Shown one piece after another: positions 7,976 to 16,030 of a stretch of 64,000 nt of DNA. The stretch lies in the NCBI RefSeq assembly GCF_000374025.1, contig NZ_KB893178.1:1-64000 (forward strand). Direction: 5' to 3'. Source of the DNA: Spirosoma panaciterrae DSM 21099. Lineage in GTDB: Bacteria; Bacteroidota; Bacteroidia; Cytophagales; Spirosomataceae. The stretch's first letter is position 1, and every line of letters begins with the position of its first letter. Both the position numbers and the translations under genes were made by a program. A model generated the notes under the pieces. The model worked only from the letters and a program-made list of their open reading frames with translations, ran no database searches and was not told the origin of the DNA.

Positions 7976-8005
7976 TGAAGCGGGCGATGCCTGTGATTAT
8001 CTTTG
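7975..8005 (+). promoter_or_regulatory. Consensus promoter of the second HxlR gene
   Basis: TTG at 7975-7977, a 20-bp spacer and TATCTTTG at 7998-8005 fit the Bacteroidota -33/-7 promoter very well. Transcription would start at about 8009-8012, at or next to the ATG at 8010. The mRNA would therefore be leaderless or nearly so. Confidence 0.65.
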
Positions 8006-8009
8006 CCGT

Positions 8010-8399
8010 ATGTACGAACGAAAGACAATGCCTGAGCTAAACTGCGGGCTCGACCTGATCGGTGAGGTGCTATACGGGAAATGGAAGATACGCCTTATAT
8101 GGTTTATCCACCAGGGGTTCCAGCGTCCCAGCGAGTTGCAACGGAAAATTCCGGGTGCTTCCCGCCGGGTACTAAATGTGCAGTTGAAGGAACTGGAAAA
8201 TCACGAGTTGGTGGGTAAGGTTATTTATCCGGTACTTCCACCGAAAGTTGACTACTATCTTACCGACTTTGGCAAATCACTCATTCCCATTATTGGTGCG
8301 ATTGGCCAGTGGGGTGACCAGCATGAGGAGCGGCTGCGGACGCTTATTGTAAAGAACATGCACTCTCCGCTAACCTCAGCACACGAAATGGCCGAATAA
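8010..8399 (+). CDS. HxlR-family transcriptional regulator (second copy)
   Basis: This is a 129-residue winged-helix regulator with the HxlR pattern: NCGLDLIGEVLYGKWKIRLIWFI with an N-terminal cysteine, then FQRPSELQRKIPGASRRVLNVQLKELENHELV, the wing KVDYYLTDFGKSLIPII and the end block IGQWGDQH. The MYERK start is usual in related proteins, so the ATG at 8010 was kept. The promoter's -7 box ends only four bases upstream, however, and a start at 8028 (MPELN) remains possible. It lies opposite the intact SDR gene and probably represses both through the 22-bp palindrome. It is clearly divergent in sequence from the HxlR protein at 2955-3338 and is not a recent duplicate. Confidence 0.9.
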   Translation: MYERKTMPELNCGLDLIGEVLYGKWKIRLIWFIHQGFQRPSELQRKIPGASRRVLNVQLKELENHELVGKVIYPVLPPKVDYYLTDFGKSLIPIIGAIGQWGDQHEERLRTLIVKNMHSPLTSAHEMAE

Positions 8400-8423
8400 T
8401 GAGGCCCCCTATGCATCTTGCTT

Positions 8424-8454
8424 CGTCTCATTTAGGAGCGTTTAGCGAGATAAG
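8424..8454. repeat. Interspersed 30-nt repeat, copy D
   Basis: This copy reads CGTCTCA, then TTTAGGAGCGTTTA, then GCGAGATAAG. It lies in the 62-bp gap between the convergent HxlR gene and the alpha/beta-hydrolase remnant. Like copies A and C it is at the 3' ends of two genes. Confidence 0.5.
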
Positions 8455-8461
8455 CAATAGC

Positions 8462-9533
8462 CTACTTTTTACCAGAAGTGCTTACGGTGTCTGACTTAGC
8501 TCCCAATAATTTCTCTCTCAGTAAGGCATGAAACTTTTGGGGTTCCTCAAAGCAGAGGTAATGAGCCGACTCTTCGAACCAAATCACTTCTTTCACTGGC
8601 GCTTGCAACGATGCGCCATAGTCGGCTATCACGATTGAAGGCAGGTGATTGTCATAACGACCTAAACAAAAATAAACCGGCACGTTGACTACGGGGATTT
8701 GGTGTTTCAAATCAATCGTGGGACAGATAGCATGATCCATCGGCGAATTTAAACGAGCGATCTTCTTAGTTTTTAGGTAATCAAATAAAGTATATTCCTT
8801 GGACCGCCACAGGATTCGATAAAATGTTCCGCCAAGGTCCTGGTGATAGTCACCCCCATATTTTTGCACCAAGTTTCGTTCCTATATGGTAGCTTCAAAT
8901 CCCCTTTGTAGACTCCATGAACCGGTGGTCCGATTCGCTTTAAGGTGGTTAAAGCAGCGGTATCCCCTCGTTGTTGAGCCTGATTAAGGGTGAACTCATA
9001 GGATACCTGTTCGCTACGCGGGCCGTCGGTGATGGGGAAACCGCTACAAAGGCCGCGTAATCGGTAGGATACCTGTTAATGACGTGTAAGCCCAGAAAAC
9101 CGCCCCATGAATGCCCCACCAGAAATAGTTTATCTTGCTTAAAGTGCTTCTTTAGCCAAGAAGTCAATTCATGAGTATCGCTGATAAATTGATCCAGTGT
9201 CATACTGGCTGGTGCTATACGCGAAGAATACGACTTTCCCGATCCCCGTTGATCCCAGTAGACGACTACAAACTGCTCTTCTAAGGCGGCACTATGATGC
9301 ATATACAGGAGCATAGCTACGTTACCGGGTCCTCCATGCAACCACAACAAGATGGGCTTCGCTCGATCTACTCCCCGTATGGTGAGAAACTGTTTACTGC
9401 CATTAATTTTTAGTCGCCGGATTTCGGCAATGCTATTGGGTAGCTTTTTGCCATCGCTGGTTTTAAAGGATCGGGTAGTGCTACAAGCAGCACAGAGAAT
9501 GATCAACAAAAAGTAAAAAGTTTTCCTCATCAT
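8462..9533 (-). pseudogene. Alpha/beta hydrolase broken by two frameshifts
   Basis: Two frames together cover one secreted alpha/beta hydrolase. The upstream part (9533-8949) has a lipoprotein-like signal (LIILCAACS), the oxyanion block LHGGPGN, WDQRGSGKS, and the nucleophile serine in LVGHSWGG. The downstream part (from about 8872 to 8462) has the acid region FCLGRYDNHLPS and the catalytic histidine in ESAHYLCFEEP. Between them the expected sequence (YEFTLNQAQQRGDTAALTTLKRIGPPV and so on) can be read in a third frame. That places one indel near 9005 and another near 8885. All catalytic parts survive, so decay is recent or a sequencing error is possible. The family includes proline-iminopeptidase-like hydrolases. 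Confidence 0.8.
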
Positions 9534-9942
9534 AGCTGTAACCTGGTGAACTAGTAAAGCGAAGATGCGAAAAACAATACTTTGGTTGCGTACTAGTTGA
9601 CTTAGTGAAAGACAAGCGTTCTAGCCTAAAGAACCACCTTTTGGTTAGGAAACATAGCACAAGTCGAGTCCATCTTACTAAACGCCCTATTAATAAGATG
9701 AGGACAGTTATAGTCTAGACAAATTCTTTTTTATGTAGTGAAGTCTCATAAAGCCATCTTGTGAATCAAACCGCATCGGCGGACCGTCCAAAATCTCACA
9801 TTTTAGCTGAGTTTATGACCGAGCCGCCGTAGCGGACTGATTTTTCTTCCAGATGACGAATCTGCCGTTTTTTAGATTTGCCCAAAAGTAGGTTTATAAA
9901 ACCTCCCGGAAATTTGGACTTTTCGGGAGGTAAAAACACGCG
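9534..9942. other. Intergenic stretch, no gene recognised
   Basis: This stretch of about 400 bp separates the hydrolase remnant from the thiolase gene. No frame is family-like. It contains short complementary segments (for example AACCACCTTTTGGTT near 9630) and ends with the terminator-like hairpin of the thiolase gene. Translations of the middle part on the minus strand are broken by stops. It may be a worn remnant of an older gene or mobile element. Confidence 0.4.
9897..9930 (-). terminator. Intrinsic terminator after the thiolase gene
   Basis: CCTCCCG at 9902-9908 pairs with CGGGAGG at 9924-9930. Read on the minus strand, the stem is followed by TTTTATAAA. It lies 12 bp beyond the thiolase stop codon. 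Confidence 0.7.
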
Positions 9943-11121
9943 TTAATTTAGGCGTTCGAAGATACCAGCTACACCCTGGCCACCCCCTACGCAGGCAGAC
10001 ACCATCCCGTATTTCTGCTCACGACGACGCATTTCATTGAGCAGTTGTACCGATAGCCGGGCACCTGTTGAACCAAGAGCATGGCCGAGGGCAATGGCAC
10101 CACCATTTGGATTGATTTTACTGCGGTCGAGGCCCAGTTCCTGAACCACAGCCAATGCCTGAGCCGCAAAAGCTTCATTCAGTTCGATCTGCTCAATATC
10201 GTCTTGTTTCAACCCCGCTTTTTTTAGGGCGATAGGAATCGCGGCTACCGGACCAATGCCCATAATTTTGGGTTCGACACCGGCTGTGGCATAGGATACC
10301 ATTCGGGCAATCGGCTTCAGATTGAGCTCATTCACCAGTTTTTCCGACATGACGATAACGAAAGCGGCACCATCGGATGTTTGCGACGAGTTACCAGCTG
10401 TTACCGAGCCACCGGCGGCAAATACAGGTTTTAGTTTAGCCAATCCTTCGGCGCTGGTGTCTTTACGCGGACCTTCGTCCTGCGCAACGGTCCATTCACG
10501 GGTTTTCTTTTTCCCACTTTCAGCATCGAAGTAGGTTTCAGCAACGTTAATTGGAACAATTTCGTCGGCAAATTTCCCGTCTTTCTGGGCTGCCAGCGCT
10601 TTCATATGTGACTCAAGGGCAAATTCGTCCTGAGCATCACGGCTTATTTTAAACTGCTGGGCTACCTGTTCAGCCGTGAGGCCCATGCCGATGTAATAAT
10701 CCGGATGCGCTTTGGCAATTTCATAGTTCAATGCTGTTTTCCAGCCCATCACAGGTACCAATGACATGGATTCGGTACCACCCGCAATGATACAGTCTGC
10801 AAGACCGGCATGGATTTTCGCTGAGGCAATTGCAATCGCTTCCAAACCTGATCCGCAATAACGATTTATGGTCATTCCAGGAACGCTCTGGGGCAGCGAT
10901 AGTAAAGCAATATATCGGGCAATCTGCATTCCCTGTTCCGCTTCGGGAACAGCATTACCCACAATCAGATCTTCTACCCGAGCAGGGTCAAGATTGGGGA
11001 CCTGGCTAATTAAATGCTTGATCACTTCAGCCGCCATATCGTCGGGGCGGGTAAAGCGGAGACCTCCGCGTGGGGCTTTACCGACAGCGGTACGGTACCC
11101 GGCTACAATGTATGCATCCAT
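9943..11121 (-). CDS. Acetyl-CoA C-acyltransferase (thiolase)
   Basis: This is a full-length 392-residue thiolase. The nucleophile is Cys89 in [14 protein letters not shown]. The GG-x-ESMS block (GGTESMS) follows, then [11 protein letters not shown], the histidine in [19 protein letters not shown], and the second catalytic cysteine in SACVGGGQG near residue 378. It catalyses thiolytic cleavage or condensation of 3-ketoacyl-CoA, so it serves beta-oxidation or acetoacetyl-CoA formation in the cytoplasm. The sequence style ([18 protein letters not shown]) is closer to FadA/acyltransferases than to biosynthetic PhaA enzymes. It appears monocistronic, with a terminator at 9902 and an inverted repeat upstream at 11157. 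Confidence 0.93.
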   Translation of the reverse strand: MDAYIVAGYRTAVGKAPRGGLRFTRPDDMAAEVIKHLISQVPNLDPARVEDLIVGNAVPEAEQGMQIARYIALLSLPQSVPGMTINRYCGSGLEAIAIASAKIHAGLADCIIAGGTESMSLVPVMGWKTALNYEIAKAHPDYYIGMGLTAEQVAQQFKISRDAQDEFALESHMKALAAQKDGKFADEIVPINVAETYFDAESGKKKTREWTVAQDEGPRKDTSAEGLAKLKPVFAAGGSVTAGNSSQTSDGAAFVIVMSEKLVNELNLKPIARMVSYATAGVEPKIMGIGPVAAIPIALKKAGLKQDDIEQIELNEAFAAQALAVVQELGLDRSKINPNGGAIALGHALGSTGARLSVQLLNEMRRREQKYGMVSACVGGGQGVAGIFERLN

Positions 11122-11156
11122 ATTCGTTCTATTGATTACTGGCTTAGCAGAAACAT

Positions 11157-11195
11157 CACTGTAATAACCAATTTTACGTTGTAATCATTACAGTG
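11157..11195. promoter_or_regulatory. Inverted repeat upstream of the thiolase gene
   Basis: CACTGTAAT at 11157-11165 and ATTACAGTG at 11187-11195 are perfect 9-bp inverted arms, 36 bp upstream of the thiolase ATG. The separation of 21 bp is compatible with a regulator operator or an RNA hairpin in the leader. The rest of the 223-bp gap shows no gene. Confidence 0.4.
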
Positions 11196-11344
11196 GCTGG
11201 TAAATTATTATGCAAGCATACTATTTTTCTGGCAAATTCCAAAAACAGTAGATCAGAGAAGCATGTAGATCGACCGCCAGGGGTTGATGGGCTAACCAAA
11301 GCAAATCTATGAGTAGGTAGAAAATTGGCACGGTTTATTGCCTA

Positions 11345-12214
11345 TCAGGGGGTTATCTGCCGTTTGAAAAAGGCGAGGGCTTCCAGATACACATTGATGT
11401 CGTTGGGGTAATCGTGTTTACCGCCAATTACTTTTAACAAGGTCACTTCGGGCTTCCCCTTTGCTTTATAGGTGTATCGTTCAATCGTTTTGTGGTCGTT
11501 CGGGTCTGTGTCTGGCAGGAGTTCTTTTTTCGGTGAGCCCGTATAACCAGCCAGATCGGCCCAGTAGTGAAACGTCCGTTCGGTAGAGCGAACCAGCCCC
11601 AGACTTATGCCGCCTGTGATCACTTCACCCCCTTCATAAGGGTTCACCGTGTCGATAGTACCGTTGACGATCATGACAGGGATGGCCATCCGCTTCTCGG
11701 TGCAGTCGATATTGTTGGTATCGGGCAAGTTGGCGATCAAAGCCGTAATAGCTCGTAAACGTTCGGGCATAGTTAAGGCGAGTTTATAAGCCATGTGCCC
11801 GCCCCCCGACGTACCTACCGCAAAAACCTGTTTTGTATTGATCTGATAATTTTTATCGAAATACTGGATCATAGCTTCAAAAAAGGCATTTTCATTGATG
11901 TCTTCTTTATTGGCCAGCGTTTGAGCCGTTTTTCGGCACTCGTTCCAGTAGCGCTTATACCCATCGGGGTAAACGATCAATAAATTTTCAGCATCTTGCT
12001 GCTCTTCCAGTTTGACGGCTCCTTTTCGGTTTCCAAGACCATCACCACCCGAACCATGCAGGACAAAAATGAGCATAGCACCAGGTTTGGGAGCCTTTAA
12101 GAAATGGAAGGTTCGGTAATGCCCTTCGATCAATACTGAATCGGTCTGTACCTGTTTTTGAGCGAATGAAACCTGTATACTCATTATGAGTAAGAAAAAT
12201 CCTATCCGTACCAT
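11345..12214 (-). CDS. Secreted PHB-depolymerase/feruloyl-esterase-like hydrolase
   Basis: The 289-residue product has a signal peptide (MVRIGFFLLIMSIQVSFAQ). FVLHGSGGDG is the oxyanion-hole region, and the serine elbow is AVGTSGGGHMAYKLAL. VNGTIDTVNPYEGG resembles the acid-bearing loop, and GGKHDYP carries the likely catalytic histidine. The pattern is that of the LpqC / poly(3-hydroxybutyrate) depolymerase group of esterases. In many bacteria these hydrolyse feruloyl or acetyl esters of plant polysaccharides rather than PHB. The ATG at 12214 was chosen over a TTG 30 bp upstream because it gives a clean signal peptide and has GAAGG just before it. It is downstream of the nuo terminator and probably independent. 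Confidence 0.8.
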   Translation of the reverse strand: MVRIGFFLLIMSIQVSFAQKQVQTDSVLIEGHYRTFHFLKAPKPGAMLIFVLHGSGGDGLGNRKGAVKLEEQQDAENLLIVYPDGYKRYWNECRKTAQTLANKEDINENAFFEAMIQYFDKNYQINTKQVFAVGTSGGGHMAYKLALTMPERLRAITALIANLPDTNNIDCTEKRMAIPVMIVNGTIDTVNPYEGGEVITGGISLGLVRSTERTFHYWADLAGYTGSPKKELLPDTDPNDHKTIERYTYKAKGKPEVTLLKVIGGKHDYPNDINVYLEALAFFKRQITP

Positions 12215-12284
12215 GCCTTCTGTGTTTAGCCTATAAAGCAGCAACCCTACCGTTTCTTCTTATCGAACGATCTTGCATAAAAAA

Positions 12285-12305
12285 AGCCGCTCAAAAAGAG
12301 CGGCT
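12285..12305 (-). terminator. Intrinsic terminator of the nuo operon
   Basis: AGCCGCTC at 12285-12292 pairs with GAGCGGCT at 12298-12305. On the minus strand the stem is followed by a run of seven T. It lies 54 bp beyond the nuoJ stop and closes the operon. Confidence 0.85.
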
Positions 12306-12358
12306 AAAATCAGATCAATCAGGCAAATCGTATAAATCCTGCAGGGCCGCCTGGGCGG

Positions 12359-12913
12359 TCAGAAATGGCGGTCGCCCGCTTCGCGTTTGCCGAGCATCAC
12401 AGCACCAACCATAGCTACCAGAAACAGGACAGAGGCTAGTTCGAAAGGTAGAATATAGTCGTTGTAGAGTAATCGTCCCAGATTTTCCACCAATCCTGTT
12501 TTAGAATCGAACGACATCTGGTTAACGGTTGGTATTTGTGCGCTCTTAGCCCGGAAAATAGTAATCAGCATAACCATCAGTAAACCACCAACGATCACCG
12601 AAGCCATTTTTGTCAGATTAGTTTTCGATTCTTCATCCTCTTTTCGAAGGTTCAGGAACATGATTGTAAACAGGAACAGGACCATGATAGCTCCTGCGTA
12701 AACAATGATGTTGACAGCCGCCAGGAACTGGGCGTTTAACAACACATAGTGGCCCGACAAACAGAAGAACGTAGCAATCAGCGCCAACACACTGTAGATT
12801 GGATTTCGGGCCGTTACAACGCCAATAGCGCAAAAAAGTGTAATGGCTGTTAAGGCCAGAAACAGGTAGCCGGTGGGCGTTAAGGTTTTAAAGAAGTCTA
12901 AAGTTTCAGTCAT
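12359..12913 (-). CDS. nuoJ: NADH-quinone oxidoreductase subunit J
   Basis: The 184-residue protein has five hydrophobic helices. The early VVTARNPIYSVLALIATFFCLSGHYVLLNAQFLAAVNIIVYAGAIMVLFLFTIMFLNL region is highly typical of NuoJ/ND6, including the AGAIMVLFLF helix. It ends with the FELASVLFLVAMVGAVMLGKRE helix, also standard. NuoJ is a membrane subunit of complex I next to the quinone channel and takes part in proton pumping. The ATG at 12913 was preferred over an upstream non-ATG start that would lie inside the intergenic hairpin. It is the last gene of this operon: a terminator follows and nuoK, L, M and N are not here. Confidence 0.95.
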   Translation of the reverse strand: MTETLDFFKTLTPTGYLFLALTAITLFCAIGVVTARNPIYSVLALIATFFCLSGHYVLLNAQFLAAVNIIVYAGAIMVLFLFTIMFLNLRKEDEESKTNLTKMASVIVGGLLMVMLITIFRAKSAQIPTVNQMSFDSKTGLVENLGRLLYNDYILPFELASVLFLVAMVGAVMLGKREAGDRHF

Positions 12914-12931
12914 AGTTCTTAGGCAAGTAAT

Positions 12932-12984
12932 GTCAAGTGTGGTCAAATGTTGTCAAGATTTGTCGACGTTTGACCACACTTGAC
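12932..12984. repeat. Perfect 16-bp hairpin between nuoI and nuoJ
   Basis: GTCAAGTGTGGTCAAA at 12932-12947 pairs perfectly with 12969-12984 across a 21-nt loop. It occupies most of the 97-bp gap between the nuoI stop and the nuoJ start and has no T run. The sequence is made of variations on TGTCAA. It may tune mRNA stability or translation inside the operon. Confidence 0.6.
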
Positions 12985-13010
12985 TATTTCTGACTTAGTG
13001 CGATAGGTCA

Positions 13011-13577
13011 CTACGTGGCTGCACGGGTCAAACTTGGCTCGGTTGGCGTAGCTTTTACTTCCGAATTGTTTACCCGAATGTAGCGATCATCCATTTTTTC
13101 AACCAGCCGATCTTTGCCGTAAATGACCTCATCACGCTCCTGGAAAACAGGTACCATACGGTCGTGACGGAGATAAACGGCTTGTTTGGGGCACGCTTCT
13201 TCGCATAAGCCGCAGAAGATGCAACGCAGCATATTTATTTCATAAACAGCAGCGTATTTTTCTTCACGGTAAAGGTTTTCTTCCCCTTTCTTACGTTCGG
13301 CAGCGACCATCGAGATGGCTTCGGCCGGACAGGCTACGGCGCAAAGGCCACAGGCTGTACACCGCTCACGGCCTTGTTCGTCGCGCTTCAGTACGTGATG
13401 GCCACGGTAGATAGGTCCCAGATAGCGTTTTACTTCTGGATACTGGATCGTGACCTTTTTGCGAAAAAAGTGGCGAAGCGTAATCGCCAATCCACCCACA
13501 ACGGCAGGTAGATACATTTTCTCCGCCAGGGTCATCTCTTTATTACTGACCTGTTTAGAGCGATTTGTTAACTGCAT
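13011..13577 (-). CDS. nuoI: NADH-quinone oxidoreductase subunit I
   Basis: This 188-residue ferredoxin-like subunit has two complete 4Fe-4S motifs, CTACGLCAVACPAEAI and CIFCGLCEEACPKQAV. The N-terminal segment LPAVVGGLAITLRHFFRKKVTIQYPE is the usual amphipathic membrane-anchoring region. NuoI carries clusters N6a and N6b and passes electrons from NuoG toward NuoB. It lies in the standard place between nuoH and nuoJ. The C terminus has a short family-variable tail rich in Thr and Ala. Confidence 0.96.
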   Translation of the reverse strand: MQLTNRSKQVSNKEMTLAEKMYLPAVVGGLAITLRHFFRKKVTIQYPEVKRYLGPIYRGHHVLKRDEQGRERCTACGLCAVACPAEAISMVAAERKKGEENLYREEKYAAVYEINMLRCIFCGLCEEACPKQAVYLRHDRMVPVFQERDEVIYGKDRLVEKMDDRYIRVNNSEVKATPTEPSLTRAAT

Positions 13578-13647
13578 GCTTTTCAGTTTTTCGGTTTTTA
13601 GTGTACAGTTGATTAAAGCAGCAAGCCGTACACGAAAACAGGTTAAC

Positions 13648-14817
13648 TTAAACGGTTCCCTGTGCTATGGTTTCGCGCTTTGGTGCCCGACTGGTGGACG
13701 TGACTGCCAGCACAACCATGACAATGGCGATTAACCAGGTTGCGTACTTAAAATCGTATAGTAATCCTGCCCCGGTGATAACCACGTTGAGGATTGATAG
13801 TGGAATAAAGGTTTTCCAGCCTAGGTTCATCAACTGATCGTAGCGGAAACGGGGCAATGTCCACCGAACCCACATGAAAAAGAAAATGAAGAAGAAAATC
13901 TTGGCGAAGAAAACAACAAAACAAATAAGCGTTGCAATGTTATGGCCCGTTATAGCCCCCAGTGAATTTTCCAGGGCTTCATTGACCAGACTCATAAACG
14001 GATAATGGAAGCCGCCAAAGTAAAGCGCCGAGATAAATGCTGACGAGACAAACATGTTGATATACTCCGCAAACAGGTAGAACCCCAATTTCATGGAGCT
14101 ATATTCGGTATGGTAACCACCTACAAGTTCAGTTTCGCACTCGGGCAAATCGAATGGGGTGCGGTTGCATTCAGCAAAAGCGCAGGTCAGGAAGATGACA
14201 AAACCGAGTGGCTGCGTAAAAATATTCCATTCGAAAAATGTAGCCTGTTCGTCGATGATGGCCCGAAGCGATAAGGAGCCTGTCATCATAAGAATAGTGA
14301 TCAACGATAAGCCTAGCGCGATTTCGTAACTAATGTTCTGCGAAGCGGCCCGAATAGCACCCAGTAACGAAAACTTGTTGTTCGATGCCCAGCCACCGAC
14401 CATAATGCCATACACGCCCAGCGATACTACCCCAAAAATGTACAGCACACCGATGTTGATTTCGATACCCTGAACGGGAACATCGTAATTGACCTTATCC
14501 CAGGCAAACCGAATGCTGTCGCTAAATGGAATGACAGCACTCGACATAAGCGCTGTCAGCATAGCCAGGCAGGGGCCCAGAATAAACAACCATTTACTAG
14601 CCTGCGAAGGAATAAAATCTTCTTTGAAGAACATTTTTCCTGCATCGGCGATGGGTTGCAACAGGCCCCATGGACCCGCACGGTTTGGACCTATACGATC
14701 TTGCAGGAAAGCGGCCACTTTCCGCTCGGCATAGGTAGAGTAGGTCGCAATGAGGAGCGTTATCCCAAAAATGACGAGAATAATCAGTCCTTTTACGGTT
14801 AATATGGTTAAGTCCAT
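13648..14817 (-). CDS. nuoH: NADH-quinone oxidoreductase subunit H
   Basis: The 389-residue integral membrane protein has eight or nine helices and the family blocks AERKVAAFLQDRIGPNRAGPWGLLQPIAD near residues 30-58 and FAECNRTPFDLPECETELVGGYHTEYSSMKLGFYLFAEYINMF near residues 215-257. It also has the C-terminal WVRWTLPRFRYDQLMNLGWKTFIPL block. NuoH/ND1 forms the entry of the quinone-binding channel at the junction with the peripheral arm. The C terminus has a short extra tail (SRAPKRETIAQ). A perfect 18-bp hairpin lies in the gap before it. Confidence 0.96.
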   Translation of the reverse strand: MDLTILTVKGLIILVIFGITLLIATYSTYAERKVAAFLQDRIGPNRAGPWGLLQPIADAGKMFFKEDFIPSQASKWLFILGPCLAMLTALMSSAVIPFSDSIRFAWDKVNYDVPVQGIEINIGVLYIFGVVSLGVYGIMVGGWASNNKFSLLGAIRAASQNISYEIALGLSLITILMMTGSLSLRAIIDEQATFFEWNIFTQPLGFVIFLTCAFAECNRTPFDLPECETELVGGYHTEYSSMKLGFYLFAEYINMFVSSAFISALYFGGFHYPFMSLVNEALENSLGAITGHNIATLICFVVFFAKIFFFIFFFMWVRWTLPRFRYDQLMNLGWKTFIPLSILNVVITGAGLLYDFKYATWLIAIVMVVLAVTSTSRAPKRETIAQGTV

Positions 14818-14834
14818 TTTTACTGGTTTCTGTT

Positions 14835-14882
14835 TTCGCTTCTATCGGTTGCTATTGGCTGTCGGCAACCGATAGAAGCGAA
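14835..14882. repeat. Perfect 18-bp hairpin between nuoG and nuoH
   Basis: TTCGCTTCTATCGGTTGC at 14835-14852 pairs perfectly with 14865-14882 across a 12-nt loop. It fills more than half of the 79-bp gap between the nuoG stop and the nuoH start. It has no T run and is unrelated in sequence to the other nuo hairpins. Confidence 0.6.
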
Positions 14883-14896
14883 TGAATTGATACTGA

Positions 14897-15988
14897 TTAA
14901 GGTTCTGGTTCCAGAGCTGATGGGAGCACCTTCGCAAAGCGCTCTGGCGCCAGCTGTTGAATACCCAACTGTGAGGTGTCACGCTCGTCATCAATCGCTT
15001 TGTATTCGGCGGCAGCCAATCGCTGACCAAAGGATGGCTTGATTTCGTCGCGTCGGTACTTATTGGCTGAGATGACCGAGCTGCGCGAAATTTTCGTTGG
15101 CCCTTCAATGGTCCAGTCGCTGGTTTTCTTTTTGTCGAAGCGGCAGGTGTTGCAGATAAATTCCGTTACCTCATTCCACTCATTTTTCCGGGCCGTAACC
15201 CGAATCACGTCATCGCCCCGGTACCAGAGCGTTACTTTCCCTGAGCAGGTTGGACAGTCACGATGCGCATCGACGGGCTTGGTAAACCAAACCCGATTTT
15301 TGAACCGATACGTTTTATCGGTTAAGGCACCCACCGGGCAAACATCGATTACGTTTCCTGAGAAGTCGTTATCAATCGCTTTTTCGATGTAGGTACTGAT
15401 TTCGGCAGCATCGCCCCGGCCCATAACTCCATGAACCCGCTTATTGGTAATTTGATCGGCCGTAAACACACAACGGTAGCAAAGAATGCAACGTGTCATG
15501 TGCAATTGGATGTAAGGACCAATATCGCGCTTTTCGAAAGTCCGCCGATCTTCTTCATACCGGGTCGTCTCGCGACCGTGATCGAAGGCGAAGTTTTGTA
15601 GATCGCACTCACCGGCCTGATCACACACAGGGCAATCGAGTGGGTGATTGAGCAACAAAAACTCAACAACACCTTTACGGGCTTCAACCACCTGTGGGCT
15701 GGTTTCGTTTTCAACGACCATGCCATCCTGCACGGTTGTCAGGCAGGAAGCAACTAATTTGGGCATGGGTCGGGGGTCTTTGGCCGACCCGGCTGCTACC
15801 CGAACCAGGCAAGCCCGGCATTTTCCACCACTTCCTTTTAGAGGCTGATAGTAGCACATAGCTGGGGGTGCTACCGCCGGGCCAATTTTACGGGCAGCCT
15901 GCAAGATAGTTGTGCCTGGCTCCACTTCGACCTCAATACCGTCTATTGTGACTTTCAGTAATTGCGGCTTTATTTCCTGTTCAGCCAT
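14897..15988 (-). CDS. nuoG: NADH-quinone oxidoreductase subunit G, short form
   Basis: The 363-residue protein has the N-terminal 2Fe-2S domain (CYYQPLKGSGGKCRACLVRV and a later SC), the LDCPVCDQAGECDLQ block, the HMTRCILCYRCV and VCPVGALTDK 4Fe-4S region, and a C-rich third region (DCPTCSG, CNTCRFDKKK). It stops there and lacks the molybdopterin-oxidoreductase-like C-terminal half of E. coli NuoG, which has about 900 residues. This short form occurs in other Bacteroidota, so it is not treated as a truncation. It channels electrons from NuoF to NuoI. A glycosyltransferase-like gene lies immediately upstream, 42 bp away. Confidence 0.93.
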   Translation of the reverse strand: MAEQEIKPQLLKVTIDGIEVEVEPGTTILQAARKIGPAVAPPAMCYYQPLKGSGGKCRACLVRVAAGSAKDPRPMPKLVASCLTTVQDGMVVENETSPQVVEARKGVVEFLLLNHPLDCPVCDQAGECDLQNFAFDHGRETTRYEEDRRTFEKRDIGPYIQLHMTRCILCYRCVFTADQITNKRVHGVMGRGDAAEISTYIEKAIDNDFSGNVIDVCPVGALTDKTYRFKNRVWFTKPVDAHRDCPTCSGKVTLWYRGDDVIRVTARKNEWNEVTEFICNTCRFDKKKTSDWTIEGPTKISRSSVISANKYRRDEIKPSFGQRLAAAEYKAIDDERDTSQLGIQQLAPERFAKVLPSALEPEP

Positions 15989-16030
15989 AATCGTTCGCTA
16001 AGTTGACAAATTACCACATTTGATGCGGTA

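Noticed and set aside
14897-15988. Truncation of nuoG
   Set aside because: The protein is much shorter than in E. coli, but the short form without the molybdopterin-type domain is found in other Bacteroidota, and the gene ends cleanly before nuoH.
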